A DNA stretch of 32,959 bases, taken from IMG/VR virus record IMGVR_UViG_3300018083_000089, positions 1-32,959 of that record; one strand, 5' to 3'. Every line of letters begins with the position of its first letter. The first letter of the stretch is position 1. The translations under genes and the position numbers were made by a program. This DNA comes from a virus. Positions 6,675 through 15,388 of this stretch are shown here, in pieces. Below the pieces are notes generated by a model that made no database searches, was not told the DNA's origin, and worked only from the letters and a program-made list of their open reading frames with translations.

Positions 6675-8344
6675 TGTTAATTACTGATCCCGATATCCTG
6701 AAAGTGTGGCTGCGCCAACAGAAAGTGATAGCCATTGACACGGAAACCAACATCACCGAGAATGATCATGAGCGATTCCTTGTTGGGGTTTCGTTTTACT
6801 CACCGGGAAATGAACCCTTCTATCTCCCTGTGGGACACCGGGAATATATTGTTCCCATTGAGAATGCCACGTTCTGGGACTTCTCGATGGACCTCAGACC
6901 GGATGTTTCGCTCATATTCCATAATGCCAAGTTTGACCTTAAGGTATTACGGGGTGCGGGATGTGACTTGTTGGACTTCGATATTATCGATACGATGCTA
7001 TGGCATCATCTTCTCGATTCTTACCGCCCGCATGATCTAGCATCCTTGGAGAAGAAGTTTCTCGACAAGGATACGAAAGCGGATCTAGTAAAGGCCATCA
7101 AGCAGATCAGAGAAGCCCGAGGGATGGAAGCCGTACCTCCAATTGCGATGGCAGTATACGCAGAGAACGACGTTATCTCAACGTATGAACTCTACGCTCT
7201 ATTCCGACCGCAATTGGAGGCACAAGGCTTAATAGAAATCTGGGAGACGGACCAGAAGTTCATGAAACTTCTAGTTCGGCTCGAAGAGTCCGGGCTAAAG
7301 TTAGATCGCCCACGCGCTCAGCATCTTGCACAGCAATCCAAAGATCGAATGCAAGTAATTCGTCAGCAGTTACCGTTCGATCCTGCGAAATCCTCTCAAG
7401 TAATAACACGGTTCTTTTCTCCAATCCCTGATGGCTTAGGTCTCTCTCCAACTAAACGCACTCCTGGTGGTAAACCCTCCACGGATGACGAGGCCATGAC
7501 AGCCGTGAATCACCCCGAGGCGGGTCTACTCCTTGAGTATAGAGGATTGGCTAAGGCTACGTCAACATGGTTTGAAGGATTCCAGACCAAGTGTGACCAG
7601 GCAGGATACCTCCATCCCACCTTTAAGCAGCACGGTACCCTGACCCACCGGCTCAGCGCTGAGAACCCCAACCCTCAACAGATACCTAGAGAGGGATCTG
7701 TTAAGTCTTTATTCCTACCAGAAGAAGGATGTGAGTTAGTTGAGTTTGACTATAGAGCGATTGAATTTAGACTTGCTGCGTGGTATTCTGGTGATGAGAA
7801 TCTCATCGAGGTCTTTCGCACAGACGGAGACATTCATCAGTACGTTGCCGACAGGTTGGGTATTAAACGGCAGTCGGCAAAGAACACTAACTTCACCATC
7901 ATCTACGCTGGTGGCCCATCTAGAATTGCCACTACCGCAGGTATTCCTCTTAAAGACGCAAGGGCAATCTATGCTTCATATAGAGAAGAATATCCTAAAT
8001 TATTTGCGATTGCTGACAAATGCGAATATCTTGCTGAGAAACGCGGATACATCAAGTATTGGGATGGACGACGAAGAATTTTCAAGCAAACCTTTGAGTG
8101 TCGTAAAGCCTTTAACTCGGTTGTTCAAGGTGGAGCATTCCAAATAATTAAACGGTCAATGCTTCATCTCGAAGAGATGGGTGTGGATATGCGTAACCAA
8201 GTTCATGACTCTATATGGGTGAATGTTCCCATTGGAGAAAGTAAACAGTCAATCATTGACGCAATGGTTGACTGGACAGTAGAGAGATTCGATATGCCAT
8301 TCCATGTTGATTGGAAGGTACTACACAAAGGAGTATTGGTATGA
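6674..8344 (+). CDS. Family A DNA polymerase with 3'-5' exonuclease
   Basis: A 556-residue replicative polymerase. Exonuclease motifs: AIDTET (about 20), FHNAKFDLK (about 80) and YAENDVISTY (about 162). Polymerase motifs: HRLSAENPNPQQIP; motif A VEFDYRAIEFR with D359; motif B KRQSAKNTNFTIIY, in which the Phe that discriminates against dideoxynucleotides is kept; motif C NQVHDSIW with D512. Two departures from the family are visible: motif A has Arg-Ala where Ser-Gln is usual, and motif C has HDS instead of HDE. There is no 5'-3' exonuclease domain. Its TGA overlaps the next ATG. The fused primase-helicase upstream supplies priming and unwinding. Confidence 0.92.
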   Translation: MLITDPDILKVWLRQQKVIAIDTETNITENDHERFLVGVSFYSPGNEPFYLPVGHREYIVPIENATFWDFSMDLRPDVSLIFHNAKFDLKVLRGAGCDLLDFDIIDTMLWHHLLDSYRPHDLASLEKKFLDKDTKADLVKAIKQIREARGMEAVPPIAMAVYAENDVISTYELYALFRPQLEAQGLIEIWETDQKFMKLLVRLEESGLKLDRPRAQHLAQQSKDRMQVIRQQLPFDPAKSSQVITRFFSPIPDGLGLSPTKRTPGGKPSTDDEAMTAVNHPEAGLLLEYRGLAKATSTWFEGFQTKCDQAGYLHPTFKQHGTLTHRLSAENPNPQQIPREGSVKSLFLPEEGCELVEFDYRAIEFRLAAWYSGDENLIEVFRTDGDIHQYVADRLGIKRQSAKNTNFTIIYAGGPSRIATTAGIPLKDARAIYASYREEYPKLFAIADKCEYLAEKRGYIKYWDGRRRIFKQTFECRKAFNSVVQGGAFQIIKRSMLHLEEMGVDMRNQVHDSIWVNVPIGESKQSIIDAMVDWTVERFDMPFHVDWKVLHKGVLV

Positions 8345-8613
8345 TAGTACGACAAGGTATGGTTCAACAGTATGCTAACTTGAGGGATCAGACACTCCCC
8401 GATAAGATTGGTACTGCCCATAGATGGGTCGTCATTGCTACCCACAACATCAGTGAGTCAGCATTAATGTCCAACATTAAGGATGGCGAAGAGATTCATT
8501 TGGATCTTGAGAATCTTTTCGATATCAACGTTGGATGCATTGACTGTGAGGAAGTCTTTCAGGTTACCCTACTTGGGGGTAAGTGTTCCGCCCCAGCATG
8601 GGAAATGGAATGA
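8341..8613 (+). CDS. Hypothetical protein with C-terminal Cys-x2-Cys
   Basis: A 90-residue protein; ATG 8341 overlaps the polymerase stop (ATGA) and its TGA overlaps the resolvase ATG (8610). The first half (VVIATHNISESALMSNIKDGEEIHL) is alpha/beta. The C-terminal part holds GCIDCEEVFQVTLLGGKC, with CxxC and a lone Cys, so a zinc knuckle is possible. It belongs to the group of small Cys-pair proteins in this operon. No enzyme motif is visible and no family was recognised. Confidence 0.6.
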   Translation: MIVRQGMVQQYANLRDQTLPDKIGTAHRWVVIATHNISESALMSNIKDGEEIHLDLENLFDINVGCIDCEEVFQVTLLGGKCSAPAWEME

Positions 8614-9170
8614 TAACTCTTTACGGAATCGACCCTGGACAGACAACTGGATTCGTTCAGGTTGATATAGTCGACAGGGAATTCATCGTAAAGAACGTCC
8701 AACACTGGAACGTTACACAAGTGAACGATTGGTACACCGAGATGTTAGATAGTCCACCGGCTATCTTGATAATAGAGGACTACATCATCCAGCCAAGAGT
8801 TCATAACTACTCTCATGAGGGGGACAAGGGGATTGCGCTTCGCCTGATTGGTGGAGCGCAATTTCTATGTCACGCGAAACCTCAACTACAACTTGAACTC
8901 CAAGGGAACTTTCGGAAACCGACCGGCTACGGAATGTTAGGTGCAAAGTATGTTCGTGGGAAGAAGGGACAGCATAGTCTTGATGCGTTGGCTCACGTAA
9001 TGTACTACGCAGCGATGAATAAGTTAGCGGATCCAATTGCTCAAGTAAAAGATATCCAAGAGCCCTCTCAGAAACGGTCAGGCCCCCGAATATTCCGAAC
9101 GGTTCAGAGTTCACAATGGCGTAGACCAGACAAGGAACACGGTATTGACATTGATGACAAATTGCCTTAG
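8610..9170 (+). CDS. RuvC-like Holliday junction resolvase
   Basis: A 186-residue protein of the RNase H fold. YGIDPGQTTG at the N-terminus carries the first catalytic Asp, ILIIEDYII the Glu, and HSLDALAHVMYYA (about 122-134) the final Asp pair region. These are the ordered active-site motifs of RuvC/YqgF-like nucleases that cut branched DNA before packaging or during recombination. ATG 8610 overlaps the previous stop; an upstream GTG at 8583 lies inside the previous gene. Residues after about 140 look disordered, and their codons lie opposite the conserved core of the whiB-like gene on the other strand. Last gene of the plus-strand operon. Confidence 0.8.
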   Translation: MITLYGIDPGQTTGFVQVDIVDREFIVKNVQHWNVTQVNDWYTEMLDSPPAILIIEDYIIQPRVHNYSHEGDKGIALRLIGGAQFLCHAKPQLQLELQGNFRKPTGYGMLGAKYVRGKKGQHSLDALAHVMYYAAMNKLADPIAQVKDIQEPSQKRSGPRIFRTVQSSQWRRPDKEHGIDIDDKLP

Positions 9171-9264
9171 CCTTTGCTACCTCACGTACTTTATCTTCGC
9201 CTACATAGAATAGTTTAGTCAGTCCAACACATGGGGGTTTAGTTCCGTCAGGTATAAAGTCCAT
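8785..9264 (-). CDS. whiB: WhiB-like Fe-S transcription regulator
   Basis: The minus-strand frame begins MDFIPDGTKPPC with GAGGG 7 bases before the ATG. It has C12, C36, C39 and C45 (C-x23-C-x2-C-x5-C), followed by GIFGGLT at 57-63. These are the cluster-binding cysteines and the glycine/aromatic turn of Wbl proteins (usually G-V/I-W-G-G; here Phe replaces Trp). Wbl proteins bind a 4Fe-4S cluster and partner the primary sigma factor. Phage versions such as WhiB of mycobacteriophage TM4 repress host whiB genes. The frame runs 159 residues, longer than the usual 80-110; everything past about residue 31 is antisense to the resolvase gene, and the tail after about 78 may be non-functional. Confidence 0.75.
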   Translation of the reverse strand: MDFIPDGTKPPCVGLTKLFYVGEDKVREVAKAKAICHQCQYRVPCLVYAIVNSEPFGIFGGLTVSERALGYLLLEQLDPLTYSSLRSTLREPTHQDYAVPSSHEHTLHLTFRSRSVSESSLGVQVVVEVSRDIEIALHQSGEAQSPCPPHESSYELLAG

Positions 9265-9276
9265 AGCTAACCCTCA

Positions 9277-9296
9277 GTGGCTCCGTGTGGCTCCGT
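9277..9296. repeat. Tandem 10-bp direct repeat upstream of whiB
   Basis: GTGGCTCCGT occurs twice without a gap (9277-9286 and 9287-9296). On the minus strand this reads ACGGAGCCAC twice. It lies between the predicted transcription start (about 9297) and the whiB ribosome site, an ideal place for a repressor or autoregulator. Confidence 0.5.
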
Positions 9297-9303
9297 CAAC
9301 GTC

Positions 9304-9332
9304 ATGGTACACGAGGCCGGGGCCCAGGTCAA
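9304..9332 (-). promoter_or_regulatory. Promoter for the whiB-like gene
   Basis: On the minus strand TTGACC (9332-9327) is followed after 17 bases by TACCAT (9309-9304). That is a near-consensus -35, ideal spacing and a -10 fitting the actinobacterial TAnnnT. The expected start near 9297 leaves a leader of about 33 bases before the ATG at 9264. This would give the gene transcription independent of the late operon ending at 9350. Confidence 0.55.
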
Positions 9333-9349
9333 CGGCTCTCTACGGGTCG

Positions 9350-12300
9350 TCAGGGGGTGCCTCTGTCCAGGGCAGTTGCTCGCCTCGCCGCCATGTTATA
9401 GTCCCGAAACTTAGCAATTATCTCGCCCGTCTTTAAATCCTTAATATTGTAATAATCACCCTTAGTTGTCGAGTGAGCCTTCTTAATTTCGTAGCCCTTT
9501 AATTCTGCATTGACGTCACGAGTATAGCCCTTGTCCTTGGTATCCCGAATGATCTGTCCCCTCTGTCGGTTGAACGTCATTCGTTGAATAGGAATACCAA
9601 ACAAGTTGGCGACTTGTTCTGCACCTGAACGATCAGGTGTCTGACTTGATCCCGGGTTCAGTTGAGTTCCCGATGCTCGACTAGCAATCTGAGCCGTGGG
9701 AATCTGCCCGAGAAGATACTCCCCCCAGTTAGTAATTGGCTGCTGGTTGAACAGAGTTCTCTGCTGGGCAATTTCAATTGGCATCTTAGCGAGTGGGTTA
9801 GCCTGGTTAACTACGTTAGCCAGCGGATCAGTATATTGATCCCCACCAAGAACTCGGTTAACGACTGATAAAGGGGATGGATCCTTCATAAACATGGGCT
9901 CATCACCCTTTGTCAGCCTGGTCATACCAGCCTGTAATGCCCAGAACGGCCAAGCAATTCCATCATCCTCTTGCTTGGGAAGTCCAAGCATTTGTTCGGT
10001 AGCCCGCTTAGCCATATCGTAGTGGACTAACTTACCTGGCCGAGTAACCATTCCTTCAAACATAAGAGGTGTGGCCTTACGCATGAAGGTGTAGAAGGGT
10101 ATAGCCCACTTACGAACTTGGCGTTCAAAGGGAGTGATACCAGAATAGTCAATGTTCCAGTGGGCAACTCTCCTAGCAGCACGCTCTCCCGCTACATCAA
10201 GAGCCTTCTCATATCCAAGTCCCTTACGTAAAGCAACGCGAGTTTCTTCGTCTAGAGCGTGAAGGAAGTGAGCGAGGCGTACTGATTCTTCCCGGGCTTC
10301 GTATGCATTCTGGACACCACGAACTAAACGACTCCGTCCAAGTGCTGAACCCTCAGTTCTAATGAACCCACCAGATGGTGCTTGACGCTTGAAGATATCA
10401 ACTACGTCAATACCGCTAAGATCACGTCCTGCAATAGAAACAGTCCGGGGAAACTCTGTGCCTTCCGTACGTAAAAGTCCCACAGCCCGCTTATACCAAA
10501 GAGGATTCCGTACACCGTCCATGTAGTTAAGAAAGAAATCTCCGAGCGTATTGTTGACCCAGTTACTAGGAGCGCCGACAGTAGCACTAGTCTTAAAGTA
10601 ACGAGTAGCCTTGGCATAGAAATCCATAATCTGATTGGCTTCACGGTTGACTCCAATCTCCATCATTCTGTCCATAGCGTCAAACGTCTTATGAACATCC
10701 GGAGGTAAATACCAGCGAGCGTTAGGGCCCTTAGCCTGAGCAAGATCAATGAAGGGCTTGTTAAGTGATCCACCCTTAACCTCAGTTAAACCTAGCTGCT
10801 TAGCAAATGCGGCGTTGTCCGTCAAGACTCCATAATTATCCACTACACCCTGACGGAAGTTACTCCGCTGTAAATCTCGGATGAAATCCCTATGCTGCAT
10901 GACAAGCATATCGTCAATGGAATCCATTGGCTTAAGTCCGGCAGCCTTAGCAGCTTCAATAGTCGGACCCTTCTTTCCTTCACGAAGAAGTGCAGTCCTA
11001 TCATCCTTGAATGCCTTAATCTTATCTCGGGCTCCCTTGCGATAGTAATGGTAGACATAGTTATCTGCCTCAGCACCGGGAGGATACTTCCCTATATCAG
11101 ACTGCTTAACGAAAATCTCATGGATCTTCTCTTGGGCGAACGCTTGTGCTTCACCTAAACGACCCTCGAGTTTATACCCACCTTCAATGGCCTTCGTGAC
11201 CTGACGCATCTCATCCTTGGAGAACTCATTAGTTAGCGCCTTCCTAACCTTAAGAGTCCAGTCGGCGTGCTCTACAATTCCATGAGATTCCGCCATTGAG
11301 CGAAGATCCTCAGTGAATCCTGGGAAGTGGGCTCCCATCTTAAACGCCTTAGCAAGTGATTGTCCCGCACCAGTAGCACCAATGTGACGACCAGTTAACT
11401 CGAATGGCATGTAGGCAGCACGAAGTACCTGGCCAATGGGCTTGAAGTTTCCAAGATCACTTCCACCAACATGGATCATGAATCGCTTCTGTAATCCGTT
11501 GGCCAGAATCTTATCCATTGTCTCCTTCGTGGGAAGGATTTCCTCTGCTAATGACTCATCAAAGAGGGAAGCCTTTAACTCAGAACTGACTGACAACGGA
11601 CCCTTTGCGGCACGAATGTTTGCAACCTTCTCACTGGTCCGTGCTAATGCCGCATCTTGGACGCCAGTTTCACCCATCTTCTTAAAGAGTTCCTGAGCGA
11701 CTAAAGCATTTTGCTCACCACTAGTTACTGCTCGACCACGAAGTTCTACGTTATCAAGGATACTCTTAGCCATATCATGTGCAGACCGACTGGCATTTGA
11801 ATCACTAACAATCTGTGCAGCCTGTGAGATTGTTTCAGGAGAATGAGTAGGAATCGAAGCGTTCTCCGCTGCCTTATCAATCTCTCGAAGAAGAAGATTG
11901 GACGGTTGAACCTTGTTCGGATTCTTAGTGAACTGACTCTCGTTCTCCTTCATAAGAGCAAGCAGATGATCTTGAACCGAGGGGTTATTAACTACTGCTT
12001 CCTTGGCAGCCCGAGTTAGATTGACTTCCTTACCAGCATTAAGATCCTCAACCATCTTGAGAATCTCATCAGCGTGATTAGGGATGTTCGCAATCTTAGC
12101 ATTACGAGCGAGTGCAGTCTGAACCTTAAGAGCCTCACTAGCCTTCTTAAGGCGTGCGGCTACAACAGTATTGTTGGGACTGACCTTAGCGATGGTTTTG
12201 AGATCTTCAACCTGCTTCGCAAGTTTGACAACATCCTCTCCTACAGGGGCGGATGTAGCAACCTCACGTATCTTTGTGATCCGATCATACCGCGCATTTA

Positions 12301-13627
12301 ATTGCGCAAGGAGAGCCTTAGCACCGTCGAGTTCGTCATTAATGGCTGCTCCGAGAGCATTTGTAACTCCGCCAGTTCTCTTAATTTTTGCTTCAAGACT
12401 GGCAACTCGTCGGGCCTGCTTTAAAGTCTCAGCCTTAAGGGCCTTGTAACCACCCTCAGTAGCAGATCGAATATCGGCAGCATTTCTACTAGCCTGAGCT
12501 GTCCTCTCTGCAATTTGTGCGTCAAGTGCCGCAGCGTGTTGTCCTTGGTTCTCAATAGAACCAGCGAGTTGTTCCATCCAAGGGGTTTGAGTTGCCTCAG
12601 AAGCAAGAACAAGTTCCTTAGAAGCCGATCTGGCCGCGGCGGTTTCCCGAGCCACGTTTGAAACGTCCTGAATAACATTCTCGGCGGTCCGAGCTTCTCT
12701 AACCGTCTTAGCAACTCCACGAGCAACCCCAACACCAACAACATTCAAGGGATCCGTAACAACATCCGTAGCTAAACCAGCAGCCACTCCATAAATCTTT
12801 GCGGCAGTGGTCGGAGGCTTGTAATCAGTGGCCTCAGCGATCTGACGCTGCATTAAATCAGCGAAGGAGAACTTCTTCTTCCCGGACAGAGCATCCGATG
12901 CGGCCCCTAATGGCCCACGCTTCTTGAGTTCTTGAGCGTGAGCATAGAGAGCATCAGCATTAGCCTTCTGCTCCGGGGTAAAGTTCTTGTAATCAGGATC
13001 CCGCTTAGGGTCACGAGTAGCAGACGGCCCCGTTAAGGGGTCAGCACTAATAGGCGCCCCCTTTTCGATAGCGGACTGAACGAAACCAGAAAAAGCGCTA
13101 GCGGGACGACTGAGAACGTCAATAGCCTTTCCAGCAACATCACCTACAACAGAATGCTGTACGGAGCGTGCAGTATCACCAATAACATTATCTGCGATGT
13201 TCCTCTGTAGCCAGTTACGGTGCTTACCCTTCTGATTAACAGAGTCAGCCTGAACAACAGCACCAGAATTCATATCCGACTTGAGTTGTTCAACGATCTT
13301 ATTAGTTAGATCGCGAGTTTGGGCAGCCTTCTCCGTCTTGGCCTTCTCGGAGTCCACCTTAGTCTCGTCAATAAGCATTGACGTGGTCTTCTTCTTTTTC
13401 TTTGCAGTGGTTTCCTTCTTGTTCCCACTGGTATCACCGTAACGAGACGCCATATCCGCTCTGGAACGGTTTACATATGTTTCCTTGCTCTCACGAACAA
13501 GATGAACTCCACCTTGATCGTTGGCAGGAACTCCACGCCAATAGGCGAGTTTAACCTTATCCCCAGGAGAACCAGTGGGATAGAAACGAGAAGAAGTATA
13601 CTCTTTAGGCTTCTTAGGGGCAGCCAA
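9350..13627 (-). CDS. Giant polyvalent-type internal virion (ejection) protein
   Basis: A 1425-residue protein, the largest and last of the late operon. The start is TTG 13627, six bases after GGAGG, with the shine site overlapping the previous stop. Residues 1-90 are basic (TTAKKKKKTTS). About 220-700 is Ala/Lys/Glu-rich helix and coiled coil. About 1005-1200 holds FKTSATVGAPSNWVNN, then YSGITPFERQVRKWAIPFYTFMRKATPLMFEG, a pattern I associate with large polyvalent-protein domains such as LPD38. No clear lysozyme or transglycosylase motif was seen. Large proteins at this place in podoviruses are packed in the capsid and ejected with the DNA to span the envelope. Role inferred from size, position and composition. 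Confidence 0.65.
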   Translation of the reverse strand: MAAPKKPKEYTSSRFYPTGSPGDKVKLAYWRGVPANDQGGVHLVRESKETYVNRSRADMASRYGDTSGNKKETTAKKKKKTTSMLIDETKVDSEKAKTEKAAQTRDLTNKIVEQLKSDMNSGAVVQADSVNQKGKHRNWLQRNIADNVIGDTARSVQHSVVGDVAGKAIDVLSRPASAFSGFVQSAIEKGAPISADPLTGPSATRDPKRDPDYKNFTPEQKANADALYAHAQELKKRGPLGAASDALSGKKKFSFADLMQRQIAEATDYKPPTTAAKIYGVAAGLATDVVTDPLNVVGVGVARGVAKTVREARTAENVIQDVSNVARETAAARSASKELVLASEATQTPWMEQLAGSIENQGQHAAALDAQIAERTAQASRNAADIRSATEGGYKALKAETLKQARRVASLEAKIKRTGGVTNALGAAINDELDGAKALLAQLNARYDRITKIREVATSAPVGEDVVKLAKQVEDLKTIAKVSPNNTVVAARLKKASEALKVQTALARNAKIANIPNHADEILKMVEDLNAGKEVNLTRAAKEAVVNNPSVQDHLLALMKENESQFTKNPNKVQPSNLLLREIDKAAENASIPTHSPETISQAAQIVSDSNASRSAHDMAKSILDNVELRGRAVTSGEQNALVAQELFKKMGETGVQDAALARTSEKVANIRAAKGPLSVSSELKASLFDESLAEEILPTKETMDKILANGLQKRFMIHVGGSDLGNFKPIGQVLRAAYMPFELTGRHIGATGAGQSLAKAFKMGAHFPGFTEDLRSMAESHGIVEHADWTLKVRKALTNEFSKDEMRQVTKAIEGGYKLEGRLGEAQAFAQEKIHEIFVKQSDIGKYPPGAEADNYVYHYYRKGARDKIKAFKDDRTALLREGKKGPTIEAAKAAGLKPMDSIDDMLVMQHRDFIRDLQRSNFRQGVVDNYGVLTDNAAFAKQLGLTEVKGGSLNKPFIDLAQAKGPNARWYLPPDVHKTFDAMDRMMEIGVNREANQIMDFYAKATRYFKTSATVGAPSNWVNNTLGDFFLNYMDGVRNPLWYKRAVGLLRTEGTEFPRTVSIAGRDLSGIDVVDIFKRQAPSGGFIRTEGSALGRSRLVRGVQNAYEAREESVRLAHFLHALDEETRVALRKGLGYEKALDVAGERAARRVAHWNIDYSGITPFERQVRKWAIPFYTFMRKATPLMFEGMVTRPGKLVHYDMAKRATEQMLGLPKQEDDGIAWPFWALQAGMTRLTKGDEPMFMKDPSPLSVVNRVLGGDQYTDPLANVVNQANPLAKMPIEIAQQRTLFNQQPITNWGEYLLGQIPTAQIASRASGTQLNPGSSQTPDRSGAEQVANLFGIPIQRMTFNRQRGQIIRDTKDKGYTRDVNAELKGYEIKKAHSTTKGDYYNIKDLKTGEIIAKFRDYNMAARRATALDRGTP

Positions 13628-13629
13628 AA

Positions 13630-14454
13630 CTACCTCCGAACGTAAGTAGGACCTCGGCCTGCGCCAGTAGAGCCCTTATTCCCACTCTTGGAGTTCACCC
13701 TAACTCCCGCAAAAGAAGACTTGGCAGGAGAAGATGCTGGAATTCCACCCTCTTTAGCTCTCATAGCCCCAGCCGGGGCAGTAGCCATAGAGACAGGATA
13801 GAAAACAGTATCAGCATTATTAGTATTGCTACCTAATGCCGAAGACTTAGAACCCTTCTTACTTCTTCCTCCGCCTCCACCTCTTCCTCCCCCACCGCCG
13901 CCTCCGCCCCCACCACCAGAACCGGCCAAAGCCTGTTGGGCAGCGAGAACTTGCTTGTAGAGAGAAGAAAGATCTTGGGCAGCAAGATTGTCGTAGTTGA
14001 CATAGTTCCGGCCAAGTTGATCAGCATAGGTATTGCGGACCAGATCAAAAGACGCCAACTGATTATTGCGGTTGGTGTTATTCAACTTCGATAATTGAGC
14101 AGTCTGCTGAGCCTGAGATTCTGCGGCAGGATCCTGTAGGGCGGACTCTAACCCAAGTTGCTTTGCGATAGCAGACATATAGTTTCCAGAGTTTGCTTGG
14201 GTTGCAGCATTAGTAGCATCAACATTTGCAAACTGATCCAGAAGGTTACTACGCTGGCCTTCCATTCGCTGCTTAGCATCAATACCAATATCCTCCGAAG
14301 AATGTCGGAGGGCTTCATACATATCGGAAATACTTCCAGCGAATTGCGCCGCCTGAGGGTCAACTCCCATTAAGGGAGCCTTAGCCTGATTTTGGCGAGT
14401 GGCATCCATCCAGGCTCTTGCCTGCTGAACCCAAGGATCAACGGGAAGGGGCAT
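13630..14454 (-). CDS. Structural protein with poly-Gly linker, probable ejection component
   Basis: A 274-residue protein. The N-terminal 170 residues are Ala/Gln-rich helix (SAIAKQLGLESALQDPAAESQ, NNTNRNNQLASFDLV). A run of about eleven Gly and then more Gly with Arg lies at about 178-197, and the C-terminal part is basic and low in structure, ending PTYVRR. The ATG overlaps the previous gene's TAA (TAATG). The Ala/Gln helical type resembles the small internal virion proteins (T7 gp14, P22 gp7 class) that precede the giant ejection protein. No sequence family was recognised; the call rests on composition and gene order. Confidence 0.55.
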   Translation of the reverse strand: MPLPVDPWVQQARAWMDATRQNQAKAPLMGVDPQAAQFAGSISDMYEALRHSSEDIGIDAKQRMEGQRSNLLDQFANVDATNAATQANSGNYMSAIAKQLGLESALQDPAAESQAQQTAQLSKLNNTNRNNQLASFDLVRNTYADQLGRNYVNYDNLAAQDLSSLYKQVLAAQQALAGSGGGGGGGGGGGRGGGGGRSKKGSKSSALGSNTNNADTVFYPVSMATAPAGAMRAKEGGIPASSPAKSSFAGVRVNSKSGNKGSTGAGRGPTYVRR

Positions 14455-15200
14455 TACTGTGGTCCAGACGTCCGAATAAGATTATAATTCTTTGTCTTAT
14501 TCACAGCCGTGGCAGGGTTATTATATGCCCCAGTATAACTTGTAGCAACTGGAGGTGGCGGGGCCGAAGGTAATGCGGCTGGAGCCTTCTGAACAACAGT
14601 ACGGTTAATAATTTGCGGAGGCTTAGCCTGAGCCGCTAACAGCGCCTTCTGCTGATTCTGCTGAATTGCAGCATTCCAAGCCGCTACTGCTTGCTCCTGT
14701 AGGAAGGAACTGATCCCTTCACCGTAGCCTTGTTCTGCCGTTTGACGTCCCCGTCCGAGACCTTCAATAAGAGAATTGCGTCGGCCTCCGATATCAGTGA
14801 GGTTGGTAGCTCTGTCGGCTCCAAGTTGATTGACGTACCGATCAAAGTCACCATTCGCCCGACCAAGTTCATCAGCGTGTGACGAACTGAACGACATACC
14901 CCTGTTGGCAAAGTTATTTCGGATGGAGTTGAGTGCCTTGTCACGATCAATCACTTCCTGAGCCATAGAACGATCGTAGTTAGTATTAACATCTCCCTCA
15001 CTACGATCGAGTGAGCCAGATGTTTCTGCACCCTGACGATAAAGATCATCAATCGAACGATCAAACTCAGAGTTACTACCTATTCCACCGATTTGATTTA
15101 CACCAAGTTGAGTTGGATTGAGATTAAGACGTTGGAGAATTGCCTGCCGCATATTGGCAGGATTCTGTAATCCAGCAAGGGCTTCCTGTACGGTAGGCAT
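14454..15200 (-). CDS. Structural protein, probable internal virion/ejection component
   Basis: A 248-residue, Asn/Gln/Arg-rich protein. The middle has repeated tyrosine-Asp-Arg elements (FDRSIDDLYRQ, NTNYDRSMAQ, NGDFDRYVNQ), which look like heptad-type helices. The C-terminus is Pro/Ala-rich (APAALPSAPPPPVATS). Its ATG overlaps the TAA of the upstream gene, and its own TAA overlaps the ATG of the downstream gene. It lies between the tail proteins and the poly-Gly and giant ejection-type proteins, so it is probably one of three co-packaged ejection components. No diagnostic domain was seen. Confidence 0.5.
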   Translation of the reverse strand: MPTVQEALAGLQNPANMRQAILQRLNLNPTQLGVNQIGGIGSNSEFDRSIDDLYRQGAETSGSLDRSEGDVNTNYDRSMAQEVIDRDKALNSIRNNFANRGMSFSSSHADELGRANGDFDRYVNQLGADRATNLTDIGGRRNSLIEGLGRGRQTAEQGYGEGISSFLQEQAVAAWNAAIQQNQQKALLAAQAKPPQIINRTVVQKAPAALPSAPPPPVATSYTGAYNNPATAVNKTKNYNLIRTSGPQ

Positions 15201-15385
15201 TAGTAGCCCAACCTCCTTTTAGCAGCCGAGATAATATTAGCACCATTTCGCTTTTGAGTATCACGAAGGGCTTCCCCTGGCCGGACGGCTGTGGCTCCCT
15301 TAAAGTTTGGTGAGTTGGAGGTACTTTTGTATACCTTCTTCCCCGTTCTGAGAGTATTAGAACTCATGGGTGTCATTTTGTCCAC
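15200..15385 (-). CDS. Small basic hypothetical protein
   Basis: A 61-residue basic protein with many Lys, Arg and Asn (KKVYKSTSNSPNFKGATAV, AAKRRLGY). The frame opens with GTG 15385, five bases after an AGGATAGG site that overlaps the upstream stop; ATG 15376 is the alternative start. It has no Cys pair or membrane segment. It sits between a fibre-like protein and the ejection proteins and overlaps the next ATG with its TAA, so it is likely a minor virion or assembly protein. Function unknown. Confidence 0.5.
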   Translation of the reverse strand: MDKMTPMSSNTLRTGKKVYKSTSNSPNFKGATAVRPGEALRDTQKRNGANIISAAKRRLGY

Positions 15386-15388
15386 AAC

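Noticed and set aside
9093-9106. GAACGGTTC as another SOS-type box
   Set aside because: The half-sites are one base apart instead of four, and it lies inside coding sequence.
10402-12744. Several 70-107 residue frames opposite or out of frame with the giant late gene
   Set aside because: They lack ribosome sites and motifs and are shadows of a long gene with consistent codon use.
13864-13922. G/C-rich simple repeat near 13.9 kb as a regulatory element
   Set aside because: It is explained by codons for a poly-Gly linker in the minus-strand gene.
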